Below are positions 43,375 through 52,320 of a stretch of 64,000 nt of DNA, in pieces. How positions within the stretch are numbered: position 1 is the first letter of the stretch; each line of letters opens with the position of its first letter. This DNA is from Rhizobium leguminosarum (lineage in GTDB: Bacteria; Pseudomonadota; Alphaproteobacteria; Rhizobiales; Rhizobiaceae), in the NCBI RefSeq assembly GCF_002953715.1, contig NZ_CP025012.1, positions 62,001 through 126,000 of the forward strand, given 5' to 3'. A program made the position numbers and the translations under genes. The notes beneath the pieces were generated by a model. It saw only the letters and a program-made list of their open reading frames with translations. It made no database searches and had not been told where the DNA came from.

Positions 43375-43851
43375 CTAGTACACGAACGGATCGACCCCGG
43401 CCGCCGCATGGGTGCCCGGCTCTTTCGGATAGATCACGCCCTTGCGCAGGATGATATTGGCATAGAGCCTGGGCTCGCCGGTCTGGATCACCGCATGGGC
43501 GGTCTTCACCCTTCCGTAGAAATCCTGGCCGATCAGCGGCACCACCTGTCGGTGCGGCTCGTGGCGCGCGCAGCAGTCGATCATCTCCTCATGCACCGGA
43601 TCGAGCTTGTCGCGCTCGGCCTTGACGGTCGAGCGGAAGATCGCATCAGTCACGAAATCGTCGATCGGCAGCACGCTGAGCACGGCGTTGAGAACCGGGA
43701 TGAGGTGGTGGCCGTCGAGCCGGATCAGCCGGCGGGCATGTTCGACGCCCGGATAATTACCGTCGACGATGGCGATCTCGTCGCCGTGGCCCATGGCGCG
43801 AAGCGTAAAAAGCAGCTCCGGGCTCAACAGCGGATCAAGTCCTTTCAGCAT
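43375..43851 (-). CDS. RbsD/FucU family sugar mutarotase
   Basis: A 158-residue protein of the RbsD/FucU family, which interconvert anomers or ring forms of sugars such as fucose and ribose. LLSPELLFTLRAMGHGDEIA (about 7-26) contains the conserved catalytic His in GHGDEI, then IVDGNYPG, and the C-terminal ILRKGVIYP. The start (43851) overlaps the end of frcR by 17 bp on the same strand, so it is coupled to the regulator. This suggests that it helps fructose or a related sugar into the form used by the Frc system; the actual sugar is not shown. Confidence 0.87.
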   Translation of the reverse strand: MLKGLDPLLSPELLFTLRAMGHGDEIAIVDGNYPGVEHARRLIRLDGHHLIPVLNAVLSVLPIDDFVTDAIFRSTVKAERDKLDPVHEEMIDCCARHEPHRQVVPLIGQDFYGRVKTAHAVIQTGEPRLYANIILRKGVIYPKEPGTHAAAGVDPFVY

Positions 43852-45082
43852 GGTCAACCTCCTTGAAAAGTACGTTCTGGTCGGTGAGGTAACGCGCAAA
43901 GATCGGCAGGCTGGCGCCGCCAATGGCGCGCGCCTGCGCGCCGACCGCGCCCTCGATGATTTCGGGCATGACGACGCCTTGCAGGTCGAGCTTGGCGGCT
44001 TCGTCGATGGTGGCCTGGACCACACGGCTGCGCACCCAATCGGGAAAGCCGCCGTCGATGACAGCCGCGCTGAAATCGACGATCGAGGCGGCGGCAACGA
44101 TCGCCTGCGCCAGCGCCTTGGCGCTGTCCTGGATCCAGGCTTCCATCGGCTCGCCGAAATCCACCCAGCCGTCGGCGGAATACCAGAGCGGCTCGGGATC
44201 GATGCCCCGCTCGCGCAGCATGTTTTCGAGCACGAAGATCGAGGCGATTTCAAGCAGCTGCATCGTCTCGCCGTTCTTGCCGCGCACGGGCAGCGGCCCG
44301 ATCGCCCCCGCCGTGCCGGTGCGGCCGGAAAAGATTGCCGAATTCAGGACGATGCCGCCGCCGATGAAGGAGCCGATGAAGAAATAGACGAAATCCGGAT
44401 AGGACGGTCCGACGCCGAAGACGAGCTCGGCGCCGCAGGCGCTGGTCGCATCGTTCTGCATGAAGACCGGATGCGAGACGCGGGCGGCGATGTCGGCCTG
44501 CAGGTCGACGTCGCGCCAGACCTCCATGGCGCCTGGCGGCGCACCCACCTCTTCGGCCCAGTTCCAGAGCTCGAAAGGGGCGGCGATGCCGAGGCCGGCG
44601 ATGCGGCCACGCTGCTTGTCGTCGAGCCGGTCTTCGAGCTCCCGGATGCCCGAGGTGACGAAGGCGAGGATTTCATCCGGCAGCGGATAGGCATAGGTCC
44701 GGTGCAGCTGCATGCGGATGCGGCCGACGAAGTCCATCAGCACCAGATCGGCGCTGCGCCGGCCCATCTTCAAGCCGAAGGAATAGACGGCGTCGGGATT
44801 GATATGCATCGGGATCGACGGCTGGCCGACACGGCCGCGCACCGGTTCCCCGCGCGACAGCAGCCCTTCCTTCTCCAGCACCCGCATGATGACGGAGACA
44901 GTCTGCGCCGACAGCCCGCTGCGGCGCGCGATATCGGCCTTCGACAGCGCGCCGTAGAGACGCACCAGCGAGAGCACGAGCCGTTCGTTATAGGCTCGCA
45001 CCCTGACCTGGTTCGCACCTCCGGCCGGATTCAGAATTGGTGGCGGGACCGGCGTGTGTTCCGGTCCATCCAAGGTCGACAT
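43835..45082 (-). CDS. frcR: ROK-family transcriptional regulator of fructose uptake
   Basis: A 415-residue ROK protein. The N-terminal winged helix (about 30-90) reads LSLVRLYGALSKADIARRSG, then LSAQTVSVIMRVLEKEGLLS. A sugar-kinase-like fold follows with GLGIAAPFELWNW, QNDATSACGAELVFG and FIGSFIGGGIVLNSAIF. The zinc-binding Cys cluster of kinases is not present, which fits a regulator. GGAGGAG precedes ATG 45082. It diverges from frcB and by analogy with the Sinorhizobium frcRBCAK locus should repress the transporter genes in the absence of inducer. Confidence 0.87.
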   Translation of the reverse strand: MSTLDGPEHTPVPPPILNPAGGANQVRVRAYNERLVLSLVRLYGALSKADIARRSGLSAQTVSVIMRVLEKEGLLSRGEPVRGRVGQPSIPMHINPDAVYSFGLKMGRRSADLVLMDFVGRIRMQLHRTYAYPLPDEILAFVTSGIRELEDRLDDKQRGRIAGLGIAAPFELWNWAEEVGAPPGAMEVWRDVDLQADIAARVSHPVFMQNDATSACGAELVFGVGPSYPDFVYFFIGSFIGGGIVLNSAIFSGRTGTAGAIGPLPVRGKNGETMQLLEIASIFVLENMLRERGIDPEPLWYSADGWVDFGEPMEAWIQDSAKALAQAIVAAASIVDFSAAVIDGGFPDWVRSRVVQATIDEAAKLDLQGVVMPEIIEGAVGAQARAIGGASLPIFARYLTDQNVLFKEVDHAERT

Positions 45083-45137
45083 GGCCGCTCCTCCCGATCG
45101 TTGGCCTATGCCCGAATTCGATGGAGCATGCCACATC

Positions 45138-45195
45138 GAATTAATAATTCAATTGGATTTATTTATTGACAAGCCAATTTCTTTTCGCTCTTAAT
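45138..45195. promoter_or_regulatory. frcR-frcB intergenic operator/promoter region
   Basis: A perfect 13-bp palindrome GAATTAATAATTC (45138-45150) is followed by AATTGG ... CCAATT (45151-45156 and 45174-45179). TTGACA (45166-45171), 18 bp and CTTAAT (45190-45195) form a likely frcB promoter overlapping the second dyad. The AT-rich dyads are of the kind bound by ROK repressors. Confidence 0.6.
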
Positions 45196-45310
45196 TGCCG
45201 TCGTCAAGGGCACGGGACCGCTGGGAGGCATTAGCGATCCACGGCGAAGTGTCATATCTTAAGCTTCCGGCCCCGCAGGGGCGGCGCCGGCAAACTCTGG
45301 GAGGAGTTCC

Positions 45311-46330
45311 ATGAAGAAATCTGTTCTCGCTTTCGGCGCGCTCGCGCTTGGTGTCACCTTTTCCGCTCCTGTCATGGCGGCTGACGTTGCTGCCTGCCTG
45401 ATCACCAAGACCGACACCAACCCCTTCTTCGTCAAGATGAAGGAAGGTGCGACAGCCAAGGCCAAGGAACTCGGCGTCTCGCTGAAGGCCTATGCCGGCA
45501 AGGTCGACGGTGACAGCGAAAGCCAGGTCGCAGCGATCGAAAGCTGCATTGCCGACGGCGCAAAGGGCATCCTGATTGCTGCTTCCGACACCAAGGGCAT
45601 CGTCTCTTCGGTCAAGAAGGCGCGTGATGCCGGCCTGCTCGTCATCGCTCTCGACACGCCGCTCGAGCCGGCCGATGCCGCCGACGCCACTTTCGCTACC
45701 GACAACCTGCTCGCCGGCAAGCTGATCGGCCAGTGGGCCAAGGAAACGATGGGCGACAAGGCCAAGGACGCCAAGGTCGGCTTCCTCGACCTGCTCCCGT
45801 CGCAGCCGACGGTCGACGTTCTGCGCGACCAGGGCTTCATGATGGGCTTCGGCATCGATCCGAAGGACCCGAACAAGATCGGCGACGAGGACGACAAGCG
45901 CGTTGTCGGTCATGACGTGACCAACGGCAATGAAGAAGGCGGCCGCAAGGCCATGGAAAACCTTCTCCAGAAGGATCCGAGCATCAACGTCATCCACACG
46001 ATCAACGAGCCGGCCGCTGTCGGCGCCTATCAGGCGCTGAAGGCCGTCGGCATGGAAAAGAACGTGCTGATCGTCTCGGTCGACGGCGGTTGCCCAGGTG
46101 TGAAGTCGGTCAAGGAAGGCGTCATCGGCGCCACCTCGCAGCAATATCCGCTGATGATGGCAGCCCTTGGCATCGAGGCGATCAAGAAGTTCGCCGACAG
46201 CGGTGAGAAGCCGAAGCCGACCGAAGGCAAGTCCTTCTTCGACACCGGCGTCTCGCTCGTCACCGACAAGCCGGTTTCCGGCGTTAAGTCGATCGACACC
46301 AAGGAAGGCACCGACAAGTGCTGGGGCTGA
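45311..46330 (+). CDS. frcB: fructose ABC transporter, periplasmic substrate-binding protein
   Basis: A 339-residue type-1 periplasmic sugar-binding protein. The signal peptide ends near residue 23 (FSAPVMA-AD). The mature protein has [19 protein letters not shown] at the start of the first lobe, SDTKGIV and [12 protein letters not shown] in the sugar cleft, and [17 protein letters not shown] in the second lobe. Together with frcC, frcA and frcK in order, it matches the FrcB of Sinorhizobium, which also binds mannose and ribose. GGGAGGAG precedes the ATG. A hairpin between frcB and frcC probably makes frcB mRNA more abundant. Confidence 0.92.
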   Translation: MKKSVLAFGALALGVTFSAPVMAADVAACLITKTDTNPFFVKMKEGATAKAKELGVSLKAYAGKVDGDSESQVAAIESCIADGAKGILIAASDTKGIVSSVKKARDAGLLVIALDTPLEPADAADATFATDNLLAGKLIGQWAKETMGDKAKDAKVGFLDLLPSQPTVDVLRDQGFMMGFGIDPKDPNKIGDEDDKRVVGHDVTNGNEEGGRKAMENLLQKDPSINVIHTINEPAAVGAYQALKAVGMEKNVLIVSVDGGCPGVKSVKEGVIGATSQQYPLMMAALGIEAIKKFADSGEKPKPTEGKSFFDTGVSLVTDKPVSGVKSIDTKEGTDKCWG

Positions 46331-46352
46331 GCCCTGATTGTTGAAAGCAGAG

Positions 46353-46380
46353 CGGCCGGGGCTTGATCCCCGGCCGTTTT
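46353..46380 (+). terminator. intercistronic hairpin/attenuator between frcB and frcC
   Basis: CGGCCGGGG and CCCCGGCCG form a perfect 9-bp stem around CTTGAT, followed by TTTT. Position right after the binding-protein gene fits a partial terminator or 3'-stabilising structure that raises frcB over the membrane genes. Confidence 0.8.
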
Positions 46381-46485
46381 CGACGGACGATGTGCCGTCG
46401 CCTCACGAACCGGCTAATCAAAGACCGGATAGATATCGGTGACGGCCCCCGCGCGAGTTCGGCGCGCGGATGCGGAGGAGGAACC

Positions 46486-47550
46486 ATGACCGGAACACAG
46501 GAATTCGAACGTGTCCTCGACGGCAGCGACAAGAGCGTTGCCTCCTTCGAGCACGAGAATGTCTCGCTGATCAAGCGCGCGCAGCATTTTCTCCACTCGA
46601 CGCCGGCCGCCGTGCCGCTGATCGTGCTGGTGCTGGCGATCGTCATTTTCGGGATCACCATCGGCGGACGGTTCTTCTCGTCCTATACGCTGACGCTGAT
46701 CCTGCAGCAGATCGCCATCGTCGGTATTCTCGGCGCCGCTCAGACGCTGGTCATCCTGACCGCCGGCATCGATCTTTCGATCGGCGTCATCATGGTGATC
46801 TCGGCGGTTATCATGGGCAATGTCGCGATCACATACGGCATACCGACGCCGATCGCGGTCGCAGCCGGCATGCTTGTCGGCGGCCTTTGCGGATTGCTGA
46901 ACGGCTTCCTCGTCGCCTACATGAAGCTGCCGCCCTTCATCGTCACGCTCGGCACCTGGAACATCGTCATGGCGACGAATTTCATCTATTCCGCCAATGA
47001 GACGATCCGCGACACCGACGTCGACGAAAAGGCGCCGCTGCTGCATCTTTTCGCCGTGAGCTTCAAGCTCGGTAGCGCCGTGCTGACCCTCGGCGTCATC
47101 GCCATGGTGCTGCTCGTCCTGGTGCTCTGGTATGTTCTCAATCACACCGCCTGGGGCCGGCATGTCTATGCCGTCGGCGACGATCCGGAGGCAGCCAAGC
47201 TCTCCGGCATTCAGACCAAGAAGGTGCTGCTGACCGTTTACGCCATATCAGGCGTCATTGCCGGCTTGGCCGCGTGGGTCTCGATCGGCCGCAACGGCTC
47301 GATCTCGCCGTCCTCGGCCGTCACCGATTTTAACCTCCAGGCGATCACCGCGACTGTGATCGGCGGCATCTCGCTGTTCGGCGGCCGCGGCTCCATTCTC
47401 GGCACGCTCTTCGGTGCGATGATCGTCGGCGTCGTGTCGATGGGCCTCAACATGCTCGGCGCCGACCCGCAATGGAAAGTCCTTTTGACGGGCGTGCTGA
47501 TCATCGCCGCCGTCGCCATCGATCAGTGGATCAGAAAGGTTTCGGTGTAA
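46486..47550 (+). CDS. frcC: fructose ABC transporter, permease
   Basis: A 354-residue inner-membrane permease of the BPD_transp_2 (RbsC/XylH) type with about ten helices. Recognisable family blocks are ILGAAQTLVILTAGIDLSIG (about 80-100), PPFIVTLGTWNI, RHVYAVGDDPEAAKLSGI (the coupling loop to the ATPase, about 224-241) and GGISLFGGRGSILGTLFGA. ATG 46486 is preceded by GGAGGAGGAACC; the longer frame upstream overlaps the attenuator. FrcA follows 2 bp after its stop. Confidence 0.92.
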   Translation: MTGTQEFERVLDGSDKSVASFEHENVSLIKRAQHFLHSTPAAVPLIVLVLAIVIFGITIGGRFFSSYTLTLILQQIAIVGILGAAQTLVILTAGIDLSIGVIMVISAVIMGNVAITYGIPTPIAVAAGMLVGGLCGLLNGFLVAYMKLPPFIVTLGTWNIVMATNFIYSANETIRDTDVDEKAPLLHLFAVSFKLGSAVLTLGVIAMVLLVLVLWYVLNHTAWGRHVYAVGDDPEAAKLSGIQTKKVLLTVYAISGVIAGLAAWVSIGRNGSISPSSAVTDFNLQAITATVIGGISLFGGRGSILGTLFGAMIVGVVSMGLNMLGADPQWKVLLTGVLIIAAVAIDQWIRKVSV

Positions 47551-47552
47551 TC

Positions 47553-48335
47553 ATGGCTCGCGAACCCCTTCTCACCGCCCGCGGTCTCGTCAAGCGTTAT
47601 GGCCGCGTGACCGCGCTCGACAATGCCGATTTCGACCTCTATCCGGGTGAAATCCTCGCCGTCATCGGCGATAACGGCGCCGGCAAATCCTCGCTCATCA
47701 AGGCGATATCGGGCGCCGTCACCCCGGACGAGGGAGTGATTACGCTCGAAGGCCGGCAGGTGCAGTTCCGCTCGCCGATGGAGGCGCGCGACGCCGGCAT
47801 CGAGACCGTCTATCAGAATCTCGCTTTGTCGCCGGCGCTGTCGATCGCCGACAACATGTTCCTCGGCCGCGAGATCCGCAAACCGGGCGTGCTCGGCTCG
47901 ATGTTCCGCATGCTCGACCGGCCGGCGATGGAAAAGCTGGCGCGCAACAAGCTGTCCGAACTCGGGTTGATGACCATCCAGAACATCAACCAGGCGGTGG
48001 AAACGCTCTCCGGCGGTCAGCGCCAGGGTGTTGCGGTCGCCCGTGCCGCCGCCTTCGGCTCGAAGGTCATCATCATGGACGAACCGACGGCCGCCCTTGG
48101 CGTCAAGGAAAGCCGCCGCGTGCTGGAGCTGATCCTCGACGTGCGCGCCCGCGGCCTGCCGATCGTGCTGATCTCCCACAACATGCCGCATGTCTTCGAA
48201 GTGGCCGACCGGATCCATATCCACCGCCTCGGCCGGCGGCTGACGGTGATCGATCCGAAGGAATACACCATGTCCGACGCCGTCGCCTTCATGACCGGCG
48301 CCAAGGCGGTGCCGACGGAGCCCGTCGCCGCATGA
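47553..48335 (+). CDS. frcA: fructose ABC transporter, ATP-binding protein
   Basis: A 260-residue single-domain ABC ATPase. Walker A is GDNGAGKSS (about 38-46), the Q-loop is in VYQNLALSP, the signature is LSGGQRQGV, and Walker B is IIMDEPTAALG followed by the H-loop His in ISHNMPH. Unlike RbsA it has one ATPase domain, so a homodimer serves the transporter, as in the known FrcA. It ends at 48335, overlapping the frcK start by 4 bp. Confidence 0.93.
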   Translation: MAREPLLTARGLVKRYGRVTALDNADFDLYPGEILAVIGDNGAGKSSLIKAISGAVTPDEGVITLEGRQVQFRSPMEARDAGIETVYQNLALSPALSIADNMFLGREIRKPGVLGSMFRMLDRPAMEKLARNKLSELGLMTIQNINQAVETLSGGQRQGVAVARAAAFGSKVIIMDEPTAALGVKESRRVLELILDVRARGLPIVLISHNMPHVFEVADRIHIHRLGRRLTVIDPKEYTMSDAVAFMTGAKAVPTEPVAA

Positions 48336-48964
48336 ATGCACGCATCGACGAAATCGCCGGCGCAGTTCTTGACCGCGCCGGCCATTCCAAGCGTTTCCTG
48401 ATCGCCATTGCCGGACCGCCGGGTGCCGGCAAATCGACCATGGCCGACAATCTGGCGGAAGCGCTGAAGGCCAGCGGCGAAAGTGCCGAAGTCCTGCCGA
48501 TGGATGGTTTCCACATGGACAACGCCATCCTGATCGAACGGGGCCTGCTGGCGCGCAAGGGTATCCCCGAGACCTTCGATGTCCGCGGTTTCCTCGATAT
48601 CATCCGCGCCGTCAGGCTGGCCGATCAGGAGGTTCTGGTGCCGGTCTTCGACCGTTCGCGTGAACTCGCCATTGCCTCGGCCCGACCCGTTTCCCCCGAT
48701 CACCGCTTCATCATCGTCGAGGGCAATTATCTGCTGTTTTCGCTCGGCAAATGGGCCGAACTCGAAGGCGTCTTCGACTTTTCGATCATGCTGGCGCCGC
48801 CGATCGAGGTGCTTGAGGAACGGCTCTGGGCCCGCTGGCGCGGTTACAACCTCACAGAGGAGGCCGCCAACGCCAAGGTCTACGGCAACGACCTGCCGAA
48901 CGGCCGGTTGATCCTCGAAAACCGCCGCCCGGCCGATGTGACGCTGGAGATCGCGCTGGCGTGA
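48332..48964 (+). CDS. frcK: FrcK kinase, P-loop (uridine kinase/PRK-like) family
   Basis: A 210-residue kinase with P-loop GPPGAGKST (28-36), MDGFHMDNA near residue 60 (substrate region of the PRK/uridine-kinase group), FDRSRE and IIVEGNYLL (Walker B-like). Despite its name from the frc operon, it is not of the PfkB or ROK sugar kinase type. In Sinorhizobium it is required with frcBCA yet its substrate is not firmly fixed. It is co-translated with frcA (ATGA overlap). A separate PfkB fructokinase is present at 56355. Confidence 0.88.
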   Translation: MNARIDEIAGAVLDRAGHSKRFLIAIAGPPGAGKSTMADNLAEALKASGESAEVLPMDGFHMDNAILIERGLLARKGIPETFDVRGFLDIIRAVRLADQEVLVPVFDRSRELAIASARPVSPDHRFIIVEGNYLLFSLGKWAELEGVFDFSIMLAPPIEVLEERLWARWRGYNLTEEAANAKVYGNDLPNGRLILENRRPADVTLEIALA

Positions 48965-48969
48965 TGCCC

Positions 48970-49144
48970 CGGTTCCGGGATAACGACATGCATGAAAAAA
49001 GAGCTAAAGCGCGTCGCATGTTTCAATTTCAATGCGATGCGCTAATGCATGACGCCCGGAAGTGTGCGGCGGTTCCGGGATAACGACATGCTCGAAAAAA
49101 GAGCTAAAGCGCGTCGCATCTTTCAATTTCAATGCGACGCGCTT
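48970..49144. repeat. two tandem copies of a ~75-bp palindromic element, 100 bp apart
   Basis: Copy A (48970-49043) and copy B (49070-49144) both contain CGGTTCCGGGATAACGACATG, split here as CGGTTCCGGG and ATAACGACATG, then AAAAAAGAGCTAAAGCGCG and TTTCAATTTCAATGCGA. Within each, GCGCGTCGCAT and ATGCGACGCGC form a hairpin. Differences are few (CATGAA/CTCGAA, ATGT/ATCT, GAT/GAC). The direct repeat spans the gap before pyrC. Confidence 0.85.
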
Positions 49145-49187
49145 TAGTGTTATCGAGACGGCAGACGCATCGCTTCGGAGGCCTGCC

Positions 49188-50234
49188 ATGCAATCGATCA
49201 CCATCCGCCGTCCTGATGACTGGCACCTGCATCTGCGCGACGGCGCCATGCTGGAGGGCGTGATCGCCGATACGAGCCGCACCTTCGCCCGCGCCATCAT
49301 CATGCCCAATCTCGTGCCGCCCGTCGTCACCACCACCGATGCCAAAGCCTATCGCGAACGTATCCTCAAGGTCTTGCCGGACGGCCATCGCTTCCAGCCG
49401 CTGATGACGCTTTATCTGACCGAACATACCAGCCCCGATGACGTGGAGGAGGGTAAGAACAGCGGTCTCATCACCGCCGTGAAGCTTTATCCCGCCGGCG
49501 CCACGACCAATTCGCATGGCGGCGTGCGCGACATGGAAAAGGCGATGCCGGTGCTGGAGCGCATGGCGAAGATCGGCCTGCCGCTCTGCGTCCATGGCGA
49601 AGTGACGACGCCGGAGGTCGATATCTTCGACCGCGAGGCGGTCTTCATCGAGACCGTGCTCGATCCGCTGCGGAAGCGCCTGCCGGAGCTGAAGGTGACG
49701 ATGGAGCATGTGACGACATCAGATGGCGTCGATTACATCAAGGCGGCCAAGGGCAATCTCGCCGGCTCGATCACCACCCACCATCTGATCATCAACCGCA
49801 ACGCCATCCTCGTCGGCGGCATCCGCCCGCATTATTACTGCCTGCCCGTCGCCAAGCGCGAAAACCACCGGCTGGCCCTGCGTGCCGCCGCTGTCAGCGG
49901 TGATGCCCGCTTCTTCCTCGGCACGGATTCCGCCCCGCATGTCGATCCGCTGAAGGAATGCGCCTGCGGCTGCGCCGGCATCTATACCTCGGTCAATACG
50001 ATGAGCTGCCTTGCCCATGTCTTCGAACAGGAAAGCGCCCTGGAGCGGCTCGAAGCCTTCGTGTCGCTGAACGGACCGGCCTGGTACGGGCTGCAGCCGA
50101 ACGAGGAGCGCATCACCCTGTCAAGGGAGGCCGAGCCGGTCGTCTTTCCCGCGAGGATTGAAACCGGCGCCGGTCCGGTGACGGTGTTCGATCCGATGTT
50201 TCCCCTGCATTGGCAGGTGGTGCAGCAGGCGTAA
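49188..50234 (+). CDS. pyrC: dihydroorotase, class II
   Basis: A 348-residue zinc amidohydrolase that closes carbamoyl aspartate to dihydroorotate, the third step of UMP synthesis. Metal ligands are [10 protein letters not shown] (H13, H15), the carboxylated Lys99 in [16 protein letters not shown] (about 142) and H177 in EHVTTSD. The GTDSAPH motif contains the catalytic Asp. The length matches the E. coli type. CGGAGG precedes ATG 49188; the longer upstream frame covers the repeat and is not coding. Confidence 0.95.
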   Translation: MQSITIRRPDDWHLHLRDGAMLEGVIADTSRTFARAIIMPNLVPPVVTTTDAKAYRERILKVLPDGHRFQPLMTLYLTEHTSPDDVEEGKNSGLITAVKLYPAGATTNSHGGVRDMEKAMPVLERMAKIGLPLCVHGEVTTPEVDIFDREAVFIETVLDPLRKRLPELKVTMEHVTTSDGVDYIKAAKGNLAGSITTHHLIINRNAILVGGIRPHYYCLPVAKRENHRLALRAAAVSGDARFFLGTDSAPHVDPLKECACGCAGIYTSVNTMSCLAHVFEQESALERLEAFVSLNGPAWYGLQPNEERITLSREAEPVVFPARIETGAGPVTVFDPMFPLHWQVVQQA

Positions 50235-50414
50235 GCTTTCAGAATTCAATTTTAAATAGAATATTCATCTTAAAGTTCGGCGCGACGTTAAACGCGTAAC
50301 ATTTGCATTGTGCAGTGCATCATTTGTTAACGGATGCATAAGACATTCCTCGTCGCGGAGCCCATAAGCTACCAACATCATCCGGCGCGATACCAGCTGC
50401 GGAGACTGAAAAGC

Positions 50415-51593
50415 ATGACGCTTGACTACAACTCGCTCTTGCTGGCGCTCGGCGTCTCCGCGGCATGTTTGGCCGTAACGCTGATGGGCAGTTGGATCGT
50501 CCGCCGGGCGGAAACCGTTCTGCTCACCGCCACCGTCGGCCTGGTGCTCGTCGTCAGCGGCATTTTCGTCTACAGCGCCTATGTGAATACGCCGGGGACA
50601 TGGCTGGGCGTCGCCAATTTCGTGCTGTTTCATGCCGGTTTTGCCACCATCTGGGGCGCCGGCAAACAATTCCTCACCGGCCGCCTGTCCATCCCGGCCA
50701 TCGCGATCCGCGCGCTGGCCGCGATGGTCTTCTCCGTCGTGCCGATGCTATCAGGGTATGACGGCCTGGCCTTCATCGCCGACAATCTCGCCATCGCCCT
50801 TTTGCTCTTTGCCACCGCCCGGCAATATTGGCTCGCCCGTGCCGAAGCACCCGCGCCGATCCTCGGCATTACCGCGCTCTATACGCTGACGGCGATCTCC
50901 TTCGTCCTCTGCGCCGCCGTGCTGATCTTCGATGGCAAGCTGGTTCTCGGCAAAGCGCCCAGCAACTGGGCGGAGGATCTCAGCCTTGCCGTCTGCATCG
51001 CCGGCATGACCGGGATCGGCGCGCTGTCGCTGGCGCTGCATCAATGGCGGCTCGCCGCCCGCCACCGTCTCGATGCGATCACCGATCCGCTGACCGGCCT
51101 GCTCAACCGCCGCGCCCTGTTCGACGAGTACGGCACGCGCCCGATGGGCACGACCACCGCCGTCATCGTCTTCGACATTGACCATTTCAAATCCGTCAAC
51201 GACCGCTTCGGCCATGCTGCCGGCGATCGCGTGCTCAAGGTCTTCGCCGGCGAACTCGCGGCCAGCTGCCGCACCGGCGACACCGCTGCCCGGCTCGGCG
51301 GCGAGGAATTTGCGCTGGTGCTGAAGGAGATCATGCCCGGCCGGGCGGAACTCACGGCCGAGCGCATCCGCCGGGCCTTCGAGGCGCGCGAGATCCATAT
51401 CGATGATGAAGTGCTGACCTGCACGGTCAGCGTCGGCGTCGCGCCCGGCCGCTCGAAGCCGCAGGATTTCGACGCCATGCTGAGCGCCGCCGACAAGGCG
51501 CTCTACGTCGCCAAGCGCGCCGGCCGCAACCGGGTCGAGCTTGCCGGCCATCTGCAGGCCGTTCCCGTCGAGGCAGCGCGCACCGCGTCTTGA
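50415..51593 (+). CDS. membrane diguanylate cyclase (GGDEF)
   Basis: A 392-residue protein. About six membrane helices (residues 5-215) form an integral sensor without a large periplasmic loop. A GGDEF domain follows (about 235-380) with DPLTGLLNRRALFDE, FDIDHFKSVND and intact RLGGEEFALVL. An RxxD (RTGD) lies five residues before GGEEF, so product inhibition by c-di-GMP is expected. ATG 50415 is preferred over an upstream in-frame ATG at 50334. It is monocistronic after pyrC (180-bp gap). Confidence 0.9.
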   Translation: MTLDYNSLLLALGVSAACLAVTLMGSWIVRRAETVLLTATVGLVLVVSGIFVYSAYVNTPGTWLGVANFVLFHAGFATIWGAGKQFLTGRLSIPAIAIRALAAMVFSVVPMLSGYDGLAFIADNLAIALLLFATARQYWLARAEAPAPILGITALYTLTAISFVLCAAVLIFDGKLVLGKAPSNWAEDLSLAVCIAGMTGIGALSLALHQWRLAARHRLDAITDPLTGLLNRRALFDEYGTRPMGTTTAVIVFDIDHFKSVNDRFGHAAGDRVLKVFAGELAASCRTGDTAARLGGEEFALVLKEIMPGRAELTAERIRRAFEAREIHIDDEVLTCTVSVGVAPGRSKPQDFDAMLSAADKALYVAKRAGRNRVELAGHLQAVPVEAARTAS

Positions 51594-51782
51594 TCGCCGA
51601 TCGATCCTCTCATACTATCGCCGTCGGCCGGATGCGGCCAGCCGCCCCGCGACGCTTTGGCGTTATGGTGAATGCATCCAGACAACATCCTTCACATCCT
51701 TGCCGTTTGGCGATCGATGGCGAACGGGTCAGCAGACGCGGGCACTGATCTTCCTGTTTGCCGTCAACGGAAGGATGACATC

Positions 51783-52319
51783 ATGCGCGATTTTCGCGAT
51801 GCCAAGCTCATGGCAAAGACATTGCGGCAGGCCCTGGCCGACCGCGACATTTCGCTCACCCACAGCGAAACGCTCGAAATCGTCGCCCGTCAGTTCGGGC
51901 TCGATCAATGGAATATCCTCTCGGCCAAGATCGAGGAGGCGGGCACCTCCCACTCGGTCATCGGCATCAAGCCGCCGATGCCGATCTTCCGCATCTTCTC
52001 GGTCGAAAAAGCCATGGAATTCTATTGCGGCTTCCTGGGCTTCAATCTCGATTGGGAACACCGCTTCGGCGAAAATTTTCCGCTCTATTGCCAGGTCTCG
52101 CGTGACGGCATGGCGCTGCACCTGAGCGAACATTCCGGCGACGCCAGCCCCGGCGCCAAGGCCTTCGTCCGCGTCGCCAATGTCCGGGCCTACCACGCCG
52201 AACTTGCCGGCAAGGACTACCGCTACATGAAGCCCGGCGTCGAGGAAGCGCCGTGGGGACTGGAGATGACCGTCACCGACCCCTTCAGCAACCGCATCGC
52301 CTTTTGCGAGCAGACGTAG
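51783..52319 (+). CDS. glyoxalase superfamily protein with N-terminal helical domain
   Basis: A 178-residue protein. The first 50 residues (MRDFRDAKLMAKTLRQALAD, then RDISLTHSETLEIVARQFGL) match the small helical region found before some glyoxalase/bleomycin-resistance domains. The VOC fold follows with IFRIFSVEKAMEFYCGFLGF and VTDPFSNRIAFCE. Such proteins bind or modify small molecules. AAGGATGACATC precedes ATG 51783. The frame is open upstream to 51672 without family sequence. It converges on a GST gene with one base between their ends. Confidence 0.82.
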   Translation: MRDFRDAKLMAKTLRQALADRDISLTHSETLEIVARQFGLDQWNILSAKIEEAGTSHSVIGIKPPMPIFRIFSVEKAMEFYCGFLGFNLDWEHRFGENFPLYCQVSRDGMALHLSEHSGDASPGAKAFVRVANVRAYHAELAGKDYRYMKPGVEEAPWGLEMTVTDPFSNRIAFCEQT

Positions 52320-52320
52320 T

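Noticed and set aside
43852..44253. Extension of the RbsD/FucU frame to 292 codons
   Set aside because: The extra part lies in another frame of frcR and reads as low-complexity Ser/Arg sequence.
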